Origin: Candidatus Acidiferrales bacterium
GTDB taxonomy: Bacteria; Acidobacteriota; Terriglobia; Acidiferrales; UBA7541
Direction of reading: 5' to 3'
NCBI GenBank assembly: GCA_030037355.1
Contig: JASHRL010000301.1
Location: 1-45,776, forward strand
DNA length: 45,776 nt
This document shows, in pieces, positions 10,690 through 20,707 of this stretch. The position numbers were made by a program, and so were the translations under genes. The notes below the pieces were generated by a model that saw nothing but the letters and a program-made list of their open reading frames with translations, had not been told where the DNA came from and did no database searches. Positions within the stretch are counted from its first letter, which is position 1. Each line of letters begins with the position of its first letter.

Positions 10690-11703
10690 TCAAGCGCGAG
10701 CGCTGGCAACCGCCGCGGAAAGTTCCTGTTCGATCTTCTCGTTTGCTTTGGCCCGGCAAAGCTCAGACGCGACGCGAATCGCGTTCTTAATCGCGTTCGA
10801 GTTGGAGCGGCCGTGGCCAATAATGGTGATGCCTCGGACGCCTAACAAAGGCACGCCGCCATACTCGGAATAATCAATCTTCTTGCGAAATTCGGCGAAC
10901 GCGTGCCGCGAGAATACGTAACCTACCTGTGCGCTCAGGCTGCTTTGCAACGCCTTCTTCAGCATTCCACCGACATGTTCAACAAGGCCTTCGCTGATCT
11001 TTAGAACAATATTGCCGACGAAGCCGTCGCACACGATGACGTCTACGTTGCCCTTGAAGAAGTCTTTGCCTTCGACGTTGCCGACGAAATTCAGCGAACT
11101 GTGCTTGAGACGATTCGAAACCTCGCGCGTCAACTCGTTGCCCTTCATTTCTTCTTCGCCAATCGAGAGTACGGCGACGCGAGGCCGCCGGACGCCGAAA
11201 ATTGTGCGGCAGTAAATCTCCCCCATGATGGCGAATTGCTCGAGATGTTCAGGTCTGGAGTCCACGTTGGCGCCGACATCCAAGAGAACCGCCGCGCCGC
11301 CCTTCGCTGTCGGAAAGGGCGCGGCGAGCGCCGGGCGGTCAACAGAAGGCAGCGTACCCAAGATAAACCGCGCGACGGCCATCACAGCACCGGTATTTCC
11401 AGCGCTCACAATCGCGTCCGCCTGCCCCTGACGCACCAATTTGGCCCCAACATGCACCGAACTGTCGCGCTTCTTGCGGAAAGCCAGGGAGGGCGAATCG
11501 TCCATGGTGATTACTTCCGTTGCGTTCACGACTTCAAGGGGAAGGCCGCGCCACGACTGACGGTTGAGTTCAGCGCGCACCTTTGATTCCACGCCGACGA
11601 GGAGAATGCGCACACCGTATTGGCGCGCCGCAAGCACGGCTCCTTCGACTTCCGCACGAGGAGCGTGGTCGCCACCCATGGCGTCCAACGCAATGGTTAT
11701 CAT
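10690..11703 (-). CDS. plsX: phosphate acyltransferase PlsX
   Basis: MITIALDAMGGDHAPRAEVEGAV; GVPLLGVRGITIIGHGRSN. Confidence 0.95.
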   Translation of the reverse strand: MITIALDAMGGDHAPRAEVEGAVLAARQYGVRILLVGVESKVRAELNRQSWRGLPLEVVNATEVITMDDSPSLAFRKKRDSSVHVGAKLVRQGQADAIVSAGNTGAVMAVARFILGTLPSVDRPALAAPFPTAKGGAAVLLDVGANVDSRPEHLEQFAIMGEIYCRTIFGVRRPRVAVLSIGEEEMKGNELTREVSNRLKHSSLNFVGNVEGKDFFKGNVDVIVCDGFVGNIVLKISEGLVEHVGGMLKKALQSSLSAQVGYVFSRHAFAEFRKKIDYSEYGGVPLLGVRGITIIGHGRSNSNAIKNAIRVASELCRAKANEKIEQELSAAVASARA

Positions 11704-11759
11704 CGGCTCGTACCCGCTCAAATTGACTTGGGAGACTCCGAGATTCCCAAGCTCGGAGA

Positions 11760-11939
11760 TCAGGCTTCCGTGTCCACAACTGCCCGGCCCTTATAATACC
11801 CGCAATGGGGGCAAGCGCGATGCGCGAGCTTCGGCTCGTGGCAGTGCGGGCACTTCGCGATGGACGGTGTTTTCAGATGGTCGTGCGCACGCCGCGTACT
11901 GGTGCGTTTCTTCGAGTGTCGTCGCTTTGGATTCGGCAT
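11760..11939 (-). CDS. rpmF: 50S ribosomal protein L32
   Basis: MPNPKRRHSKKRTSTRRAHDHLKTPSIAKCPHCHEPKLAHRACPHCGYYKGRAVV. Confidence 0.95.
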   Translation of the reverse strand: MPNPKRRHSKKRTSTRRAHDHLKTPSIAKCPHCHEPKLAHRACPHCGYYKGRAVVDTEA

Positions 11940-12000
11940 TCTAACTCCTCGCGCGGAGGACGCACGGCGCCCTTCCGCCAAATTTGGATCTCAATATTTT

Positions 12001-12534
12001 TTATTGCTTTTTCGACCAGTCCTGCTTGAGACGTGCGAGCGGCGCCAGGCGCGGGTCGGCGGCATGGGTTTCGCAGCGGCACTCTTCCTGGTTCAAATTC
12101 ACCCCGCAGTGCGGACAGAGCCCCCGGCAATCGCTGCGGCAAATCACCTTCATGGGAAGCGACAAATTGACCTGTTCGGCGAGGACGTCGGCAAGGAAAA
12201 GACCGTCTCCTTCGAAAAATGCCACGTCCGTATCATCCAGGTTCAACCGGACTTCCTCTTCCCGGCTGATGGAAGTCATCGGCCTGTAAAAAAGGTCGAA
12301 ATTCTTGCTCACTTCCTCGACCACTGTCTCCAAGCAGCGCGCGCAATTCAGCTCTAGACGAGTGTGAAACGCGCCGTAGATGCGAATCTGGTTGTCGACC
12401 AGCTCCGCCGTGGCACGTACGTCCAGCGGCTCGATTTGGCGGAACTCACCAGAATGGAAATCGAGGGTACCCGGAGCGTAATTCCGCCGGATACGAATCT
12501 TGCGCGTGGCCAGTTCGTGTACGTCGAGAAACAT
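12001..12534 (-). CDS. DUF177 (YceD-like) protein
   Basis: C-terminal CRSDCRGLCPHCGVNLNQEECRC signature; upstream of rpmF as is usual. Confidence 0.85.
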   Translation of the reverse strand: MFLDVHELATRKIRIRRNYAPGTLDFHSGEFRQIEPLDVRATAELVDNQIRIYGAFHTRLELNCARCLETVVEEVSKNFDLFYRPMTSISREEEVRLNLDDTDVAFFEGDGLFLADVLAEQVNLSLPMKVICRSDCRGLCPHCGVNLNQEECRCETHAADPRLAPLARLKQDWSKKQ

Positions 12535-12712
12535 GAAAATCCCAGGGAAAGCGAATGAAACCTCATTATAAGGTGCGGTCAGGCAATGTCAAGGAAACGA
12601 CCTGGAAACCATAGGAATGGTGCGAATCGGATACTTACCCTTCCAGACAGAGGATCAGGACAGGTCTCGCCTCCCCTGTTCTAGATCAGGAAACACTGAA
12701 CCGACAATCGGC

Positions 12713-13861
12713 TCAATTCGCAGGCTTTGCTTGCCTACCGATCTGTATTCGATGCTGTTCGAGCAAGAAATGATCGGTCATGCCGGCAATGTACTCGCAG
12801 ACGACGCGGTGCCGGGGCTCCCTGTGGGTCTTTTCGGCATAAGCGACGGGCATTCTTTCCGGATATTGCAGATAAAACAGAAATAACTCATCGAGGGCCG
12901 CCACGGAACGTTCGCGATCCTCCGTGATCACCGGGTTTTCATAGAGCCGCATGCTCAGAAAGCTCTTGAGCGCCATGTCCTGCGCAGCGACTTCAGATGA
13001 AAAGCTTGCAAGCCTTCTGGCATGGCGGCGGACATCTTCGACGGTCGTAACCCCTGCGCGAGCTACCTCGGAGCGCGTATGTTCGATCAAATCCGTGGCC
13101 AGAGTGTCCAAAACTCGCTTGAGAGCTTCGTTGAATTTCAGTTTCTTGCGTCCGTTTGGATGCAAACGGTCAACGTCGCTATAAGCGCGTCCAAATATAG
13201 GTACCGTAGACACAAGATCATCGAGCTGCAAAAGGCGCGCTTCAAAGCCATCGTCAAGATCGGCAGTGTTGTACGCGATCTCGTCGACCAAGTCGATGAG
13301 CTGTGCTTCGAGCGGAGGATGCTGATCGAGAAGGTATTCGGAAAGCTCAGGAAACTCCGCTTCGGAATAGTCGCGGGAATGTTTGATGATTCCCTCGCGC
13401 ACTTCGAAAGTCAAATTCAAACCCGGAAAATCCAAATAGCGCTGCTCGAACTGTTCGACGATATAAAGCGCGTGCAAATTGTGATTAAACCGATCGCCAT
13501 GCTCGCGCATGCGGCGATCGAGCTGGCGTTCACCGGCATGGCCAAAGGGTGGATGGCCGATGTCGTGCACAAGGGCCAGAGCTTCAACGAGATCGGTGTT
13601 CAAGCCTAGCGCACCCGCGACCGTTCGGGCGATCTGGGCGACCTCGAGAGTGTGCGTCAATCGATTGCGGAAGTGATCCGAATAGCGCGTGGTGAAAACC
13701 TGCGTCTTCGCTTCCAGACGCCGGAAAGCGCGCGAATGTACTACGCGATCGCGGTCACGAGCGTAATCGTTGCGATAGGGATGCGGGGGCTCGGGATAGC
13801 GCCGACCGCGCGTTTGGCTCACATCCATCGCATAAGGGGCCAAATTCAAATCAGCGTCCAT
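12713..13861 (-). CDS. dgt: deoxyguanosinetriphosphate triphosphohydrolase-like HD protein
   Basis: RVVHSRAFRRLEAKTQVF, NRLTHTLEVAQIARTVA, LVHDIGHPPFGHAGE. Confidence 0.9.
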   Translation of the reverse strand: MDADLNLAPYAMDVSQTRGRRYPEPPHPYRNDYARDRDRVVHSRAFRRLEAKTQVFTTRYSDHFRNRLTHTLEVAQIARTVAGALGLNTDLVEALALVHDIGHPPFGHAGERQLDRRMREHGDRFNHNLHALYIVEQFEQRYLDFPGLNLTFEVREGIIKHSRDYSEAEFPELSEYLLDQHPPLEAQLIDLVDEIAYNTADLDDGFEARLLQLDDLVSTVPIFGRAYSDVDRLHPNGRKKLKFNEALKRVLDTLATDLIEHTRSEVARAGVTTVEDVRRHARRLASFSSEVAAQDMALKSFLSMRLYENPVITEDRERSVAALDELFLFYLQYPERMPVAYAEKTHREPRHRVVCEYIAGMTDHFLLEQHRIQIGRQAKPAN

Positions 13862-13968
13862 GGCCGCTATTGTAGCGGAACACCGCAGCGCTTCCCATTG
13901 CCGCTGTTCCCGGGCGCCTTCGATGTTAGAATCGCGGCCCGGCGCCCAATCGTACTTGCGATCTCACG

Positions 13969-15588
13969 ATGCCTCTTGCACTCGCTTTCATTTGGCCGCA
14001 GCCGCTTGACCCGCTGCATTCGCTCGGGCTCTCCGCGCTTCTGGCGATTATTCCGCTGCTGGTTGTTCTGTCGCTGATGGGTGGATTACGCAAGAGCGGC
14101 CTTTTTTCTTCTGCCTGCGGCCTAGTCGTGGCTGGGGCCCTAGCGATCATGGTCTGGCGCATGCCGGTCGTGCTTGAGGCTTGGAGCGTTGTATACGGCG
14201 TGATCTATGCGCTCTGGTCGATCCTGTGGATCGTGTTCGCTGCGCTCTGGCTCTATAACCTCACGGTCGAAACAGGCCACTTCGAATTGCTGCGACGCTG
14301 GATGACGCAGAATGCGTCCGGGGACCCTTGTATTCAGGCCGTTCTCGTGGCATTTTGCTTCGGTGCGCTGCTGGAAGGCACGGCTGGTTTCGGCGCGCCG
14401 GTTGCCATCACAGCTTTTCTTCTTGTCGGCATGGGATTCGCACCTCGCCGAGCCATTCTGGTTTCCCTTATCGCCGATACGGCGCCTGTGGCGTTCGGCG
14501 CGCTTGGCATTCCTATCGTCGCGCTGGCCGGTGTCACTGGGATTGACTTGATGAAGCTTTCCTCGATGGAGGGCCGCCAACTCCCCTTCCTCTCCGCTAT
14601 CCTGCCTGCATATCTTGTTTGGGTCGTGGCGCGTGGCAAGGGGTTGAAACGTGCCTGGCCGGCGGCTTTCGCGGCAGGAATCAGTTTTGCTCTCGCGCAA
14701 TATTTCGTCTCGAATTTCTGGGGTCCTTGGGCGGCAGATATCATCGCCGCACTAGCGTCGATTGCCGCTGTAGTCGCCTTGCTCCGTTTCTGGAAACACG
14801 GTGCGGCATCCGATTCCGACACGGCGAACCCTCCCGGCGGGGAGAGCGTTTCTGTTTCCTCATCTGAAGCGTTCATTGCTTGGCTGCCGTGGATTCTTCT
14901 TTCCGGCGTGATGGTTCTGTGGTCGTACCTGAAGGTTTTTTCGAAAGGCCAAGTTACCTTCGAAATCCCTCATCTCCATAATGCGATTCTCATTACACTC
15001 TATGGCCAGCCTTACGCGGCGCGCTATTCCTTTCAGCCGCTGGCCACAGGTACTGCGGTTCTCACGGCAGCTATTCTTACAGCGCTGTGCCTTCGTGTGC
15101 GGCCCAAGACGTTCGCCCTAGCTGGTGTGAAAACGCTGCGCCAGCTTCGCGTCGCGGGTCTTACCGTGCTTCTCATCGTCGCGCTGGCCTATCTTTACAA
15201 CTATTCTGGGATGGCCTACACGCTCGGCGCTGCGGTCGCCCATGCAGGCAGCTTCTTCCCGTTGCTCAGCAGCTACCTCGGCTGGGTCGCGTGCTTTCTG
15301 AGTGGGAGCGACACGGCGAGCAATCTGCTTTTCGGCAATTTGCAAGTGGCTGCTGCGCATCAATTGCATTTGAATCCTGTGCTGATGGCCGCGACCAATT
15401 CCTCCGGCGCGATTACCGGTAAAATGATCTCGCCGCAAAACATCGCGGTGGGCGTCACCACCGTCGGCCTCATCGGCGAAGAGGGCAAAGTCCTTCGCTC
15501 CACGTTCTGGCACAGCTTGTTCTTCGCCCTACTGATCGGTCTTTTGGCGCTCGCGCAGGTCCACTGGCTTGGCTGGATGGTTCCATAA
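13969..15588 (+). CDS. L-lactate permease family protein
   Basis: 539 aa polytopic; GALLEGTAGFGAPVAI and GWVACFLSGSDTASNLLFGNLQ LctP motifs. Confidence 0.92.
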   Translation: MPLALAFIWPQPLDPLHSLGLSALLAIIPLLVVLSLMGGLRKSGLFSSACGLVVAGALAIMVWRMPVVLEAWSVVYGVIYALWSILWIVFAALWLYNLTVETGHFELLRRWMTQNASGDPCIQAVLVAFCFGALLEGTAGFGAPVAITAFLLVGMGFAPRRAILVSLIADTAPVAFGALGIPIVALAGVTGIDLMKLSSMEGRQLPFLSAILPAYLVWVVARGKGLKRAWPAAFAAGISFALAQYFVSNFWGPWAADIIAALASIAAVVALLRFWKHGAASDSDTANPPGGESVSVSSSEAFIAWLPWILLSGVMVLWSYLKVFSKGQVTFEIPHLHNAILITLYGQPYAARYSFQPLATGTAVLTAAILTALCLRVRPKTFALAGVKTLRQLRVAGLTVLLIVALAYLYNYSGMAYTLGAAVAHAGSFFPLLSSYLGWVACFLSGSDTASNLLFGNLQVAAAHQLHLNPVLMAATNSSGAITGKMISPQNIAVGVTTVGLIGEEGKVLRSTFWHSLFFALLIGLLALAQVHWLGWMVP

Positions 15589-15681
15589 ACACCGCGCCCT
15601 AAACATCGCGAGACTTCAACACCTATGGCGCCAGACGGCGTTCTCGCCTTACACTATCTGCGCAGTTCTGAGGAGGAAATC

Positions 15682-16125
15682 ATGGCAAGAAAAGCTACGG
15701 CAGTCTGGAATGGCATGCTTCGCGACGGCAACGGCACGATTTCGACGGAAAGCGGCGTGCTTTCGAAGGCGAATTATTCCTTCACTTCGCGGTTTGAAAA
15801 TGGCAAAGGAACAAATCCGGAGGAATTGATTGCGGCGGCGCACGCAGGTTGCTTCAGCATGGCTCTCTCCGCGCAGCTCGGAAATGCTGGGCTTAAGCCA
15901 GAGACGATTGAAACGACCGCTGCAGTCACGCTTGAGAAGCAGGGGGACAGTTTCTCGATTACGAAGATTCATCTCGACGTAAAAGCGCGTATTCCCAATG
16001 CCGACCAGGCCGCCTTCGAGAAAGCCGCTGAGGCAGCCAAGGCGGGTTGCCCGGTCTCGAAAGTGTTGAAAGCGAATATCACGATGACGGCGCAACTCGA
16101 AAGTCAGCGCGCCAGCGGAGCGTGA
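15682..16125 (+). CDS. OsmC/OhrA family peroxiredoxin
   Basis: [21 protein letters not shown] and [12 protein letters not shown] cysteine motifs; start placed at internal ATG after GAGGAGG. Confidence 0.92.
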   Translation: MARKATAVWNGMLRDGNGTISTESGVLSKANYSFTSRFENGKGTNPEELIAAAHAGCFSMALSAQLGNAGLKPETIETTAAVTLEKQGDSFSITKIHLDVKARIPNADQAAFEKAAEAAKAGCPVSKVLKANITMTAQLESQRASGA

Positions 16126-16167
16126 ACCTCAATGGGGCTGCGGCACAGCGTTGAGATTCCAGATTAA

Positions 16168-16626
16168 TTACTTCAGATATTTGTTGTATTGGACGAAGCC
16201 GGAACGTTGTGCAATGCGATCGTAAAGCAGCATTGCGTCAGTGTTTGTTTCGTGGGTCAACCAATAAACGCGCGAGCACCCAGCCGCGAGCGCGACGGCG
16301 TATACATGCTCAATGAGTTTGCGCCCGATTCCCATGCCGCGCTTGTCTTCGACGACAAAAAGATCCTGCAGATAGCAATAATTTTCCACGGTCCAACAGG
16401 AGCGATGGAAGATCCAGTGGACGATACCAACAGCACTATCACCGCTCAATGCAATGGCACCGAACATCGGCTCACGCGGGTCGAGAAGCCTTCTCCAGGT
16501 CATGCGAGTCGTTGTCTCAGGAATCTGCTCCTTATAAAACTTCTGATAGCCGTGCCATAGAGGGAGCCATGCCTCGTGATCGGTGATCTGCAGCGGCCTC
16601 ACTTTGAATACGTCTGCGGAACTCAT
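16168..16626 (-). CDS. GNAT family N-acetyltransferase
   Basis: LQDLFVVEDKRGMGIGRKLIEHVYAVA acetyl-CoA motif. Confidence 0.9.
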   Translation of the reverse strand: MSSADVFKVRPLQITDHEAWLPLWHGYQKFYKEQIPETTTRMTWRRLLDPREPMFGAIALSGDSAVGIVHWIFHRSCWTVENYCYLQDLFVVEDKRGMGIGRKLIEHVYAVALAAGCSRVYWLTHETNTDAMLLYDRIAQRSGFVQYNKYLK

Positions 16627-16961
16627 CCATTCGTCTCCTCGGCAGGCTCCGCCAAAAGGCGTTCTCGCTCGTTCGGTGGAAGCAAATCCTGATCCTCAGC
16701 ATGTTTGCGGATGTAGCTTGCCACAAATGGGCACAATGGAACGACTCGAAGATGATTCGAGCGTGCAAAATCTAGCGCTGCCCGAACAAGCTTTCCGGCA
16801 ATACCTTTCCCCTCGAATCCGATCGGCACCTCCGTATGCAGAAGAACAATCCGATCGCCTCTGCGCCGATAAGTGATCACGGCAACTTCATCGCCGAGCT
16901 TCGCTTCGAAACGATGGGCTGCCTCGTTGTGTGTGACAAGCACTTGGTCCAGAGACTTCAT
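16623..16961 (-). CDS. GNAT/NATD1-like N-acetyltransferase
   Basis: LLHTEVPIGFEGKGIAGKLVRAALDFARSNHLRVVPLCPFVASYIRKH; 4-nt overlap with the downstream GNAT gene. Confidence 0.85.
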   Translation of the reverse strand: MKSLDQVLVTHNEAAHRFEAKLGDEVAVITYRRRGDRIVLLHTEVPIGFEGKGIAGKLVRAALDFARSNHLRVVPLCPFVASYIRKHAEDQDLLPPNERERLLAEPAEETNG

Positions 16962-17361
16962 TGTGCGCTCATTTTCTTCGCAAACTTCTCCTGTAGAACA
17001 TGGACTTACGGAATCAGCGCAGAAGGTACGAACGCTGGAAGAATTGCCGTCTCCTCAGAGGATTCATTCTCTTCGATGTATGCCGATCCGGTTAACAACA
17101 TCAGTCCGTGAATTGTTACCTCACCCAAGGCGCTTCGCAGCGGGCAGAGTATACCCGAAACGAGTCCGAAACCGGGGGCATGCAATTTGCAAAGTTTTGC
17201 ACGATGCGGGAAACCGACAGGCAGACGAGCCAAGTAAATTTCGGCTAACTGGTTATATTTCAGTTGATTAGATTGGCATGTTGTGTGCTCCATTAAGGAC
17301 AGACCTCGCTGAGAGGCAAAGTAATGCCCGGCGCAGAGCGTACAGTTTGGGAGAGATTTGC

Positions 17362-17757
17362 ATGGGCTTGGGAGTTAATCAGCAGAACCAAGACTCAGTG
17401 TTTTCGACGCCTCAGCTGCGTTCCGAGCGCAGGCGCACACGGCGCGTTCGCGTCGGAGTCTACGCACGCGTTCGTCGCTACAACTCCAATGACAACACGG
17501 AAGAAGTTCGGCCCGCAGTCAACGTCTCGCGAGACGGCGTATATTTCATTGCAAATCGGCTCGAGTACAAAGAGCACATGCATCTTTATGTCGTCTGTCC
17601 AGATTCCGAATCTCGCGGAGATCTTGAGAAAGAGATAGGGCGCGTCGTCCGCGTCGATCCACTCGCGAACGGAATGTGCGGCGTTGCAGTGAGTTTCCTT
17701 CGCAGCCCCACATTTCATAGCAGGAGCGGGCTTTCCACAAGGGGACGAGAACGATGA
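17362..17757 (+). CDS. PilZ-like domain protein
   Basis: RRRTRRVRVGVYARV...VNVSRDGVYFIAN...LYVVCP; start chosen after the GAGAG upstream. Confidence 0.65.
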   Translation: MGLGVNQQNQDSVFSTPQLRSERRRTRRVRVGVYARVRRYNSNDNTEEVRPAVNVSRDGVYFIANRLEYKEHMHLYVVCPDSESRGDLEKEIGRVVRVDPLANGMCGVAVSFLRSPTFHSRSGLSTRGRER

Positions 17758-18116
17758 CAAACATGAAGAGCGCAATCTTCACATTCTCGTTATTGCTGTT
17801 TGCTATGCCAGCGCACGCGCAGAAGCACGCCGATGTTGGCGGCGGTGCGTCGCCCTCGTCGGCTCTGAATTATTCCGGTGGAGGCAGTGCCGGGGCGGGG
17901 GCGGGAGGGATGGGGTTCGGATTCGGCTTTCTCCAGCCCACAAACCCCACCAGGTTTCAGATTGTCAGCGCGCACGGCTCCAGCACGTACCAACCTTCTA
18001 CTTTCGTTCCTTACAAGGAAGCAGTCGCAATGGGAATCGCAGCTATGACCTTCAAGCCAAAGAGCATTGTCGAAATTGCTGCGGAGTGCCGCGCGAGCAA
18101 GCAGAGCACGAAATAA
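17754..18116 (+). CDS. hypothetical secreted glycine-rich protein
   Basis: N-terminal signal peptide-like region ending AHAQ; Gly-rich segment; ATGA overlap with the upstream gene. Confidence 0.55.
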   Translation: MTNMKSAIFTFSLLLFAMPAHAQKHADVGGGASPSSALNYSGGGSAGAGAGGMGFGFGFLQPTNPTRFQIVSAHGSSTYQPSTFVPYKEAVAMGIAAMTFKPKSIVEIAAECRASKQSTK

Positions 18117-18208
18117 CCACACCTTTTGAAGATCTGGTTCGGGATCTGGATTCCCGGAGACACGCCAAACCCCAAGGGAATCAATCGTCTTAAATGGGGG
18201 ACGTATCT

Positions 18209-18225
18209 TGGTAGCGATACCGGGA
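18209..18225 (+). repeat. att direct repeat, distal copy (displaced tRNA-Glu 3' end)
   Basis: TGGTAGCGATACCGGGA, identical to 44773-44789. Confidence 0.9.
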
Positions 18226-18354
18226 TTGGTATGCGCCACTTTCAGAAAACCAAGCAAAACCGGGGAAGTTCTGCTTTTTCCATCGCTTCAGTCGGTGACG
18301 GTTTAGCTTAGTTTAGCCTGCAATCGTCGCCAAAACGGCGGAACTCTATCGAAA

Positions 18355-18374
18355 TTGGCAACACTTGGCAACAC
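18355..18374 (+). repeat. tandem TTGGCAACAC x2, putative integrase arm-type sites (left end)
   Basis: two perfect 10-bp copies 18355-18364 and 18365-18374; motif TGGCAACA(C) recurs inside the right end. Confidence 0.55.
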
Positions 18375-18526
18375 AAATTGGTATCGAATCGCCGATACGA
18401 GCCATAGGGGAAATTAGGCGGATGTTGCATTCCTGCGCTCGAATTCCTCGACGGTCGCGATTGGGATTTTCCCGTTCTCATCGAAACGTAGGAGCCTTGC
18501 ACTTCGCGCATGGACGACACGATATA

Positions 18527-20707
18527 CTACGCACCACACGGCTTGAGAAACACTTCAAATGCCTCGCGCAACATTTCACGGTATCGTCGCCGGTCATATC
18601 CATGCCATCCTTCCCACCGCGAGTACGCACGCACACGGTCGTTGGGAATCCGCGCCTCTGAGTCCGTAATGATGTACTCGACCGTCTGTCCGGGGCGGAG
18701 TCGGACGCCGCTGCCGTAAAGCTGCTGCGCGGCAATCGCCGTATGGCAGGCTTTCCGATAATCGCGCACGGGGCGCGTGAGGCGCTTGCTAACAATCAAG
18801 TCCTCGACGGCAATCGCGCCATTTTCAAGGTTCTCTTCGTATTTCCGTTCCACGGCACGGGCCTCTTCAACCTTGCGGCAATAGCTGTCGTAGTCGTGAG
18901 CCTCCGCGAGAATGTCCAAGACCTGCCCCTGCATACGTGCAATCAACGGGGGCGTGTCATGCCTACGCAGTTCGAGGCCACGAACTTTCAAGCTGCCACC
19001 GTTGCTCACAGCAAAGAAGCGATTGGGAACTGGAACATCCTCAAACTGCCGCGAGGGAAGGAAAACGATGTAGCGATAAACGGCTTCGATTGCCAAAGGA
19101 AGCCGCGTCTGCCGCTCAATCTCCCGCGCCAGTTGCTCGTAGTCTTCACGGCTGGCTTGGTCTTTCCAGACATAGAGCGAGTCTACGAGCGCGTGGAGCA
19201 ACTCGAATCCACGGGTTTCGGCGATTTCTTTCGCCACGAGCAGCGTCTCCCGCGCCACGGCATTGATGGCTTCGTGAGCCTCGATTTTGCCGAAGCGGGC
19301 GTTCTTGTAGCCTGTGTACCCAAAGCAGCAAACGAGCAGCCACTTCAAGGCATCGCGCTGCAATTTGTATCGCTGCGCTGTCGATGAAGACACTTCGGGC
19401 TGGCGCTGCTTCAATTCGGTTCTCTTCGAAATGAGCCGCTCCACCACGCGGCTCGTGATGCCGCGCCGTTGCTGGCAAATGCGGTAGCCGAGTTCGGGGA
19501 CGCGGGGCGCGTCCGGGCAGCAGGGGCAATTGACCGTCTCGGGTGAAACATTGAAGCGGGCCATGATGGACGGATACTCGCTGACAAAATCGAGTTCGGC
19601 CACGTTCGTGAAAAAGCCTAGTTTCGGCGTGAATACCAACCCGCCCCTATCGGCGGAGAGAAGCGCGTCGGGCGGCTTTGGGTCTTCCGGTTCCGCCTTT
19701 TGCGATGGAATGAGAACGCCGTCACGGTAAGCGAGTTCCATTTGCATGTACGAGATGCCCGTTCCGGTCGTTGTCCTTGCGCAGTACTGCACCGGCAGCT
19801 TAGTGACGCGTGCCAGTTCCCACAATCCCGCAAGGTCGCACTTGTTGGCGATGAAGGAGTTGCGGGTGTCCACATGCAGGCGGCCAAACAAAGTTGTCGC
19901 ACTATTCTTGAACAAGATGCGGCCATAGCTCATGAAACTTCGTGCTTTGCTCTGCTGCACTTGTGCATCGGGGTCGCGATTGAACTGCAACGCAACGCCA
20001 AGCTGTGCAGCCTGCTGGCGCAAACGCGGCAAGATAGCGGCATCGCCCCAATCCGTCAGGATAAGGTCGGGGTCATGCCATTTGAGGAGGCGCTCAAGAG
20101 CCACGGCAGCAGGCTCACCGGATTCATCCAACTCATATTCCCGTTCGCCCACTTCGACTTCGAGCGCAGTCTGCCGTCCGTGCACCGGGTCTATGCGCGG
20201 CAATCCGCCTAGCCGCACGTGCATGATTTCGAGCGGCGGGAGTTCGTAGTCGAAAGACCATTCACTGTCCCGGCATTCGATGTGTTGCACCTGCCCATCT
20301 TCATCCGCGTCAACTTCGACGAGAGCGAGTGGGAAGACGTTCTTCTGCCAGCAGTAGAGAGAGGCGAGCATGAGGTCGCTGTTATACAGCCGCAGTGCAG
20401 AGTCGAATCTTTGCACCCATCGTGTCCAAGAAGAGTATTGCGTGGGGTGCTGCACGGAAATTTCCAAGACCTCACGCGATTCTCTTTCCCAAATGTCCGT
20501 GCGTTCCGTCATGCGGCACACGAGCGCCGAGTGTTTCGGCTCAAGCGCACCATGAAGCCGCCGCAAACTATCGGGCGAACCGGAAACGTAGAAGGCAGGC
20601 GTGAAGCTGTCAATCAGCCGGTGGCGGTTCTGGTTCACTTCCATCAGCCACAATTTCATCCCCTGTGGAGATGGGTAGAGGTCGAGAATCCATCCCTGTA
20701 GTCGCAT
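18527..20707 (-). CDS. family B DNA polymerase, PolB2-like
   Basis: ELDFVSEYPSIMARFNVSPETV (motif A), LKWLLVCCFGYTGYKNARFGKIEAHEAINAVARETLLVAKE (motif B), HALVDSLYVWK (motif C variant); ORF extends upstream but likely start is ATG at 20707 (MRLQGWILDLYPS). Confidence 0.88.
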   Translation of the reverse strand: MRLQGWILDLYPSPQGMKLWLMEVNQNRHRLIDSFTPAFYVSGSPDSLRRLHGALEPKHSALVCRMTERTDIWERESREVLEISVQHPTQYSSWTRWVQRFDSALRLYNSDLMLASLYCWQKNVFPLALVEVDADEDGQVQHIECRDSEWSFDYELPPLEIMHVRLGGLPRIDPVHGRQTALEVEVGEREYELDESGEPAAVALERLLKWHDPDLILTDWGDAAILPRLRQQAAQLGVALQFNRDPDAQVQQSKARSFMSYGRILFKNSATTLFGRLHVDTRNSFIANKCDLAGLWELARVTKLPVQYCARTTTGTGISYMQMELAYRDGVLIPSQKAEPEDPKPPDALLSADRGGLVFTPKLGFFTNVAELDFVSEYPSIMARFNVSPETVNCPCCPDAPRVPELGYRICQQRRGITSRVVERLISKRTELKQRQPEVSSSTAQRYKLQRDALKWLLVCCFGYTGYKNARFGKIEAHEAINAVARETLLVAKEIAETRGFELLHALVDSLYVWKDQASREDYEQLAREIERQTRLPLAIEAVYRYIVFLPSRQFEDVPVPNRFFAVSNGGSLKVRGLELRRHDTPPLIARMQGQVLDILAEAHDYDSYCRKVEEARAVERKYEENLENGAIAVEDLIVSKRLTRPVRDYRKACHTAIAAQQLYGSGVRLRPGQTVEYIITDSEARIPNDRVRAYSRWEGWHGYDRRRYREMLREAFEVFLKPCGA

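Noticed and set aside
17006-17293. 95-aa minus-strand ORF upstream of the PilZ gene
   Set aside because: No domain or clear RBS; overlaps the probable promoter region of the PilZ gene.
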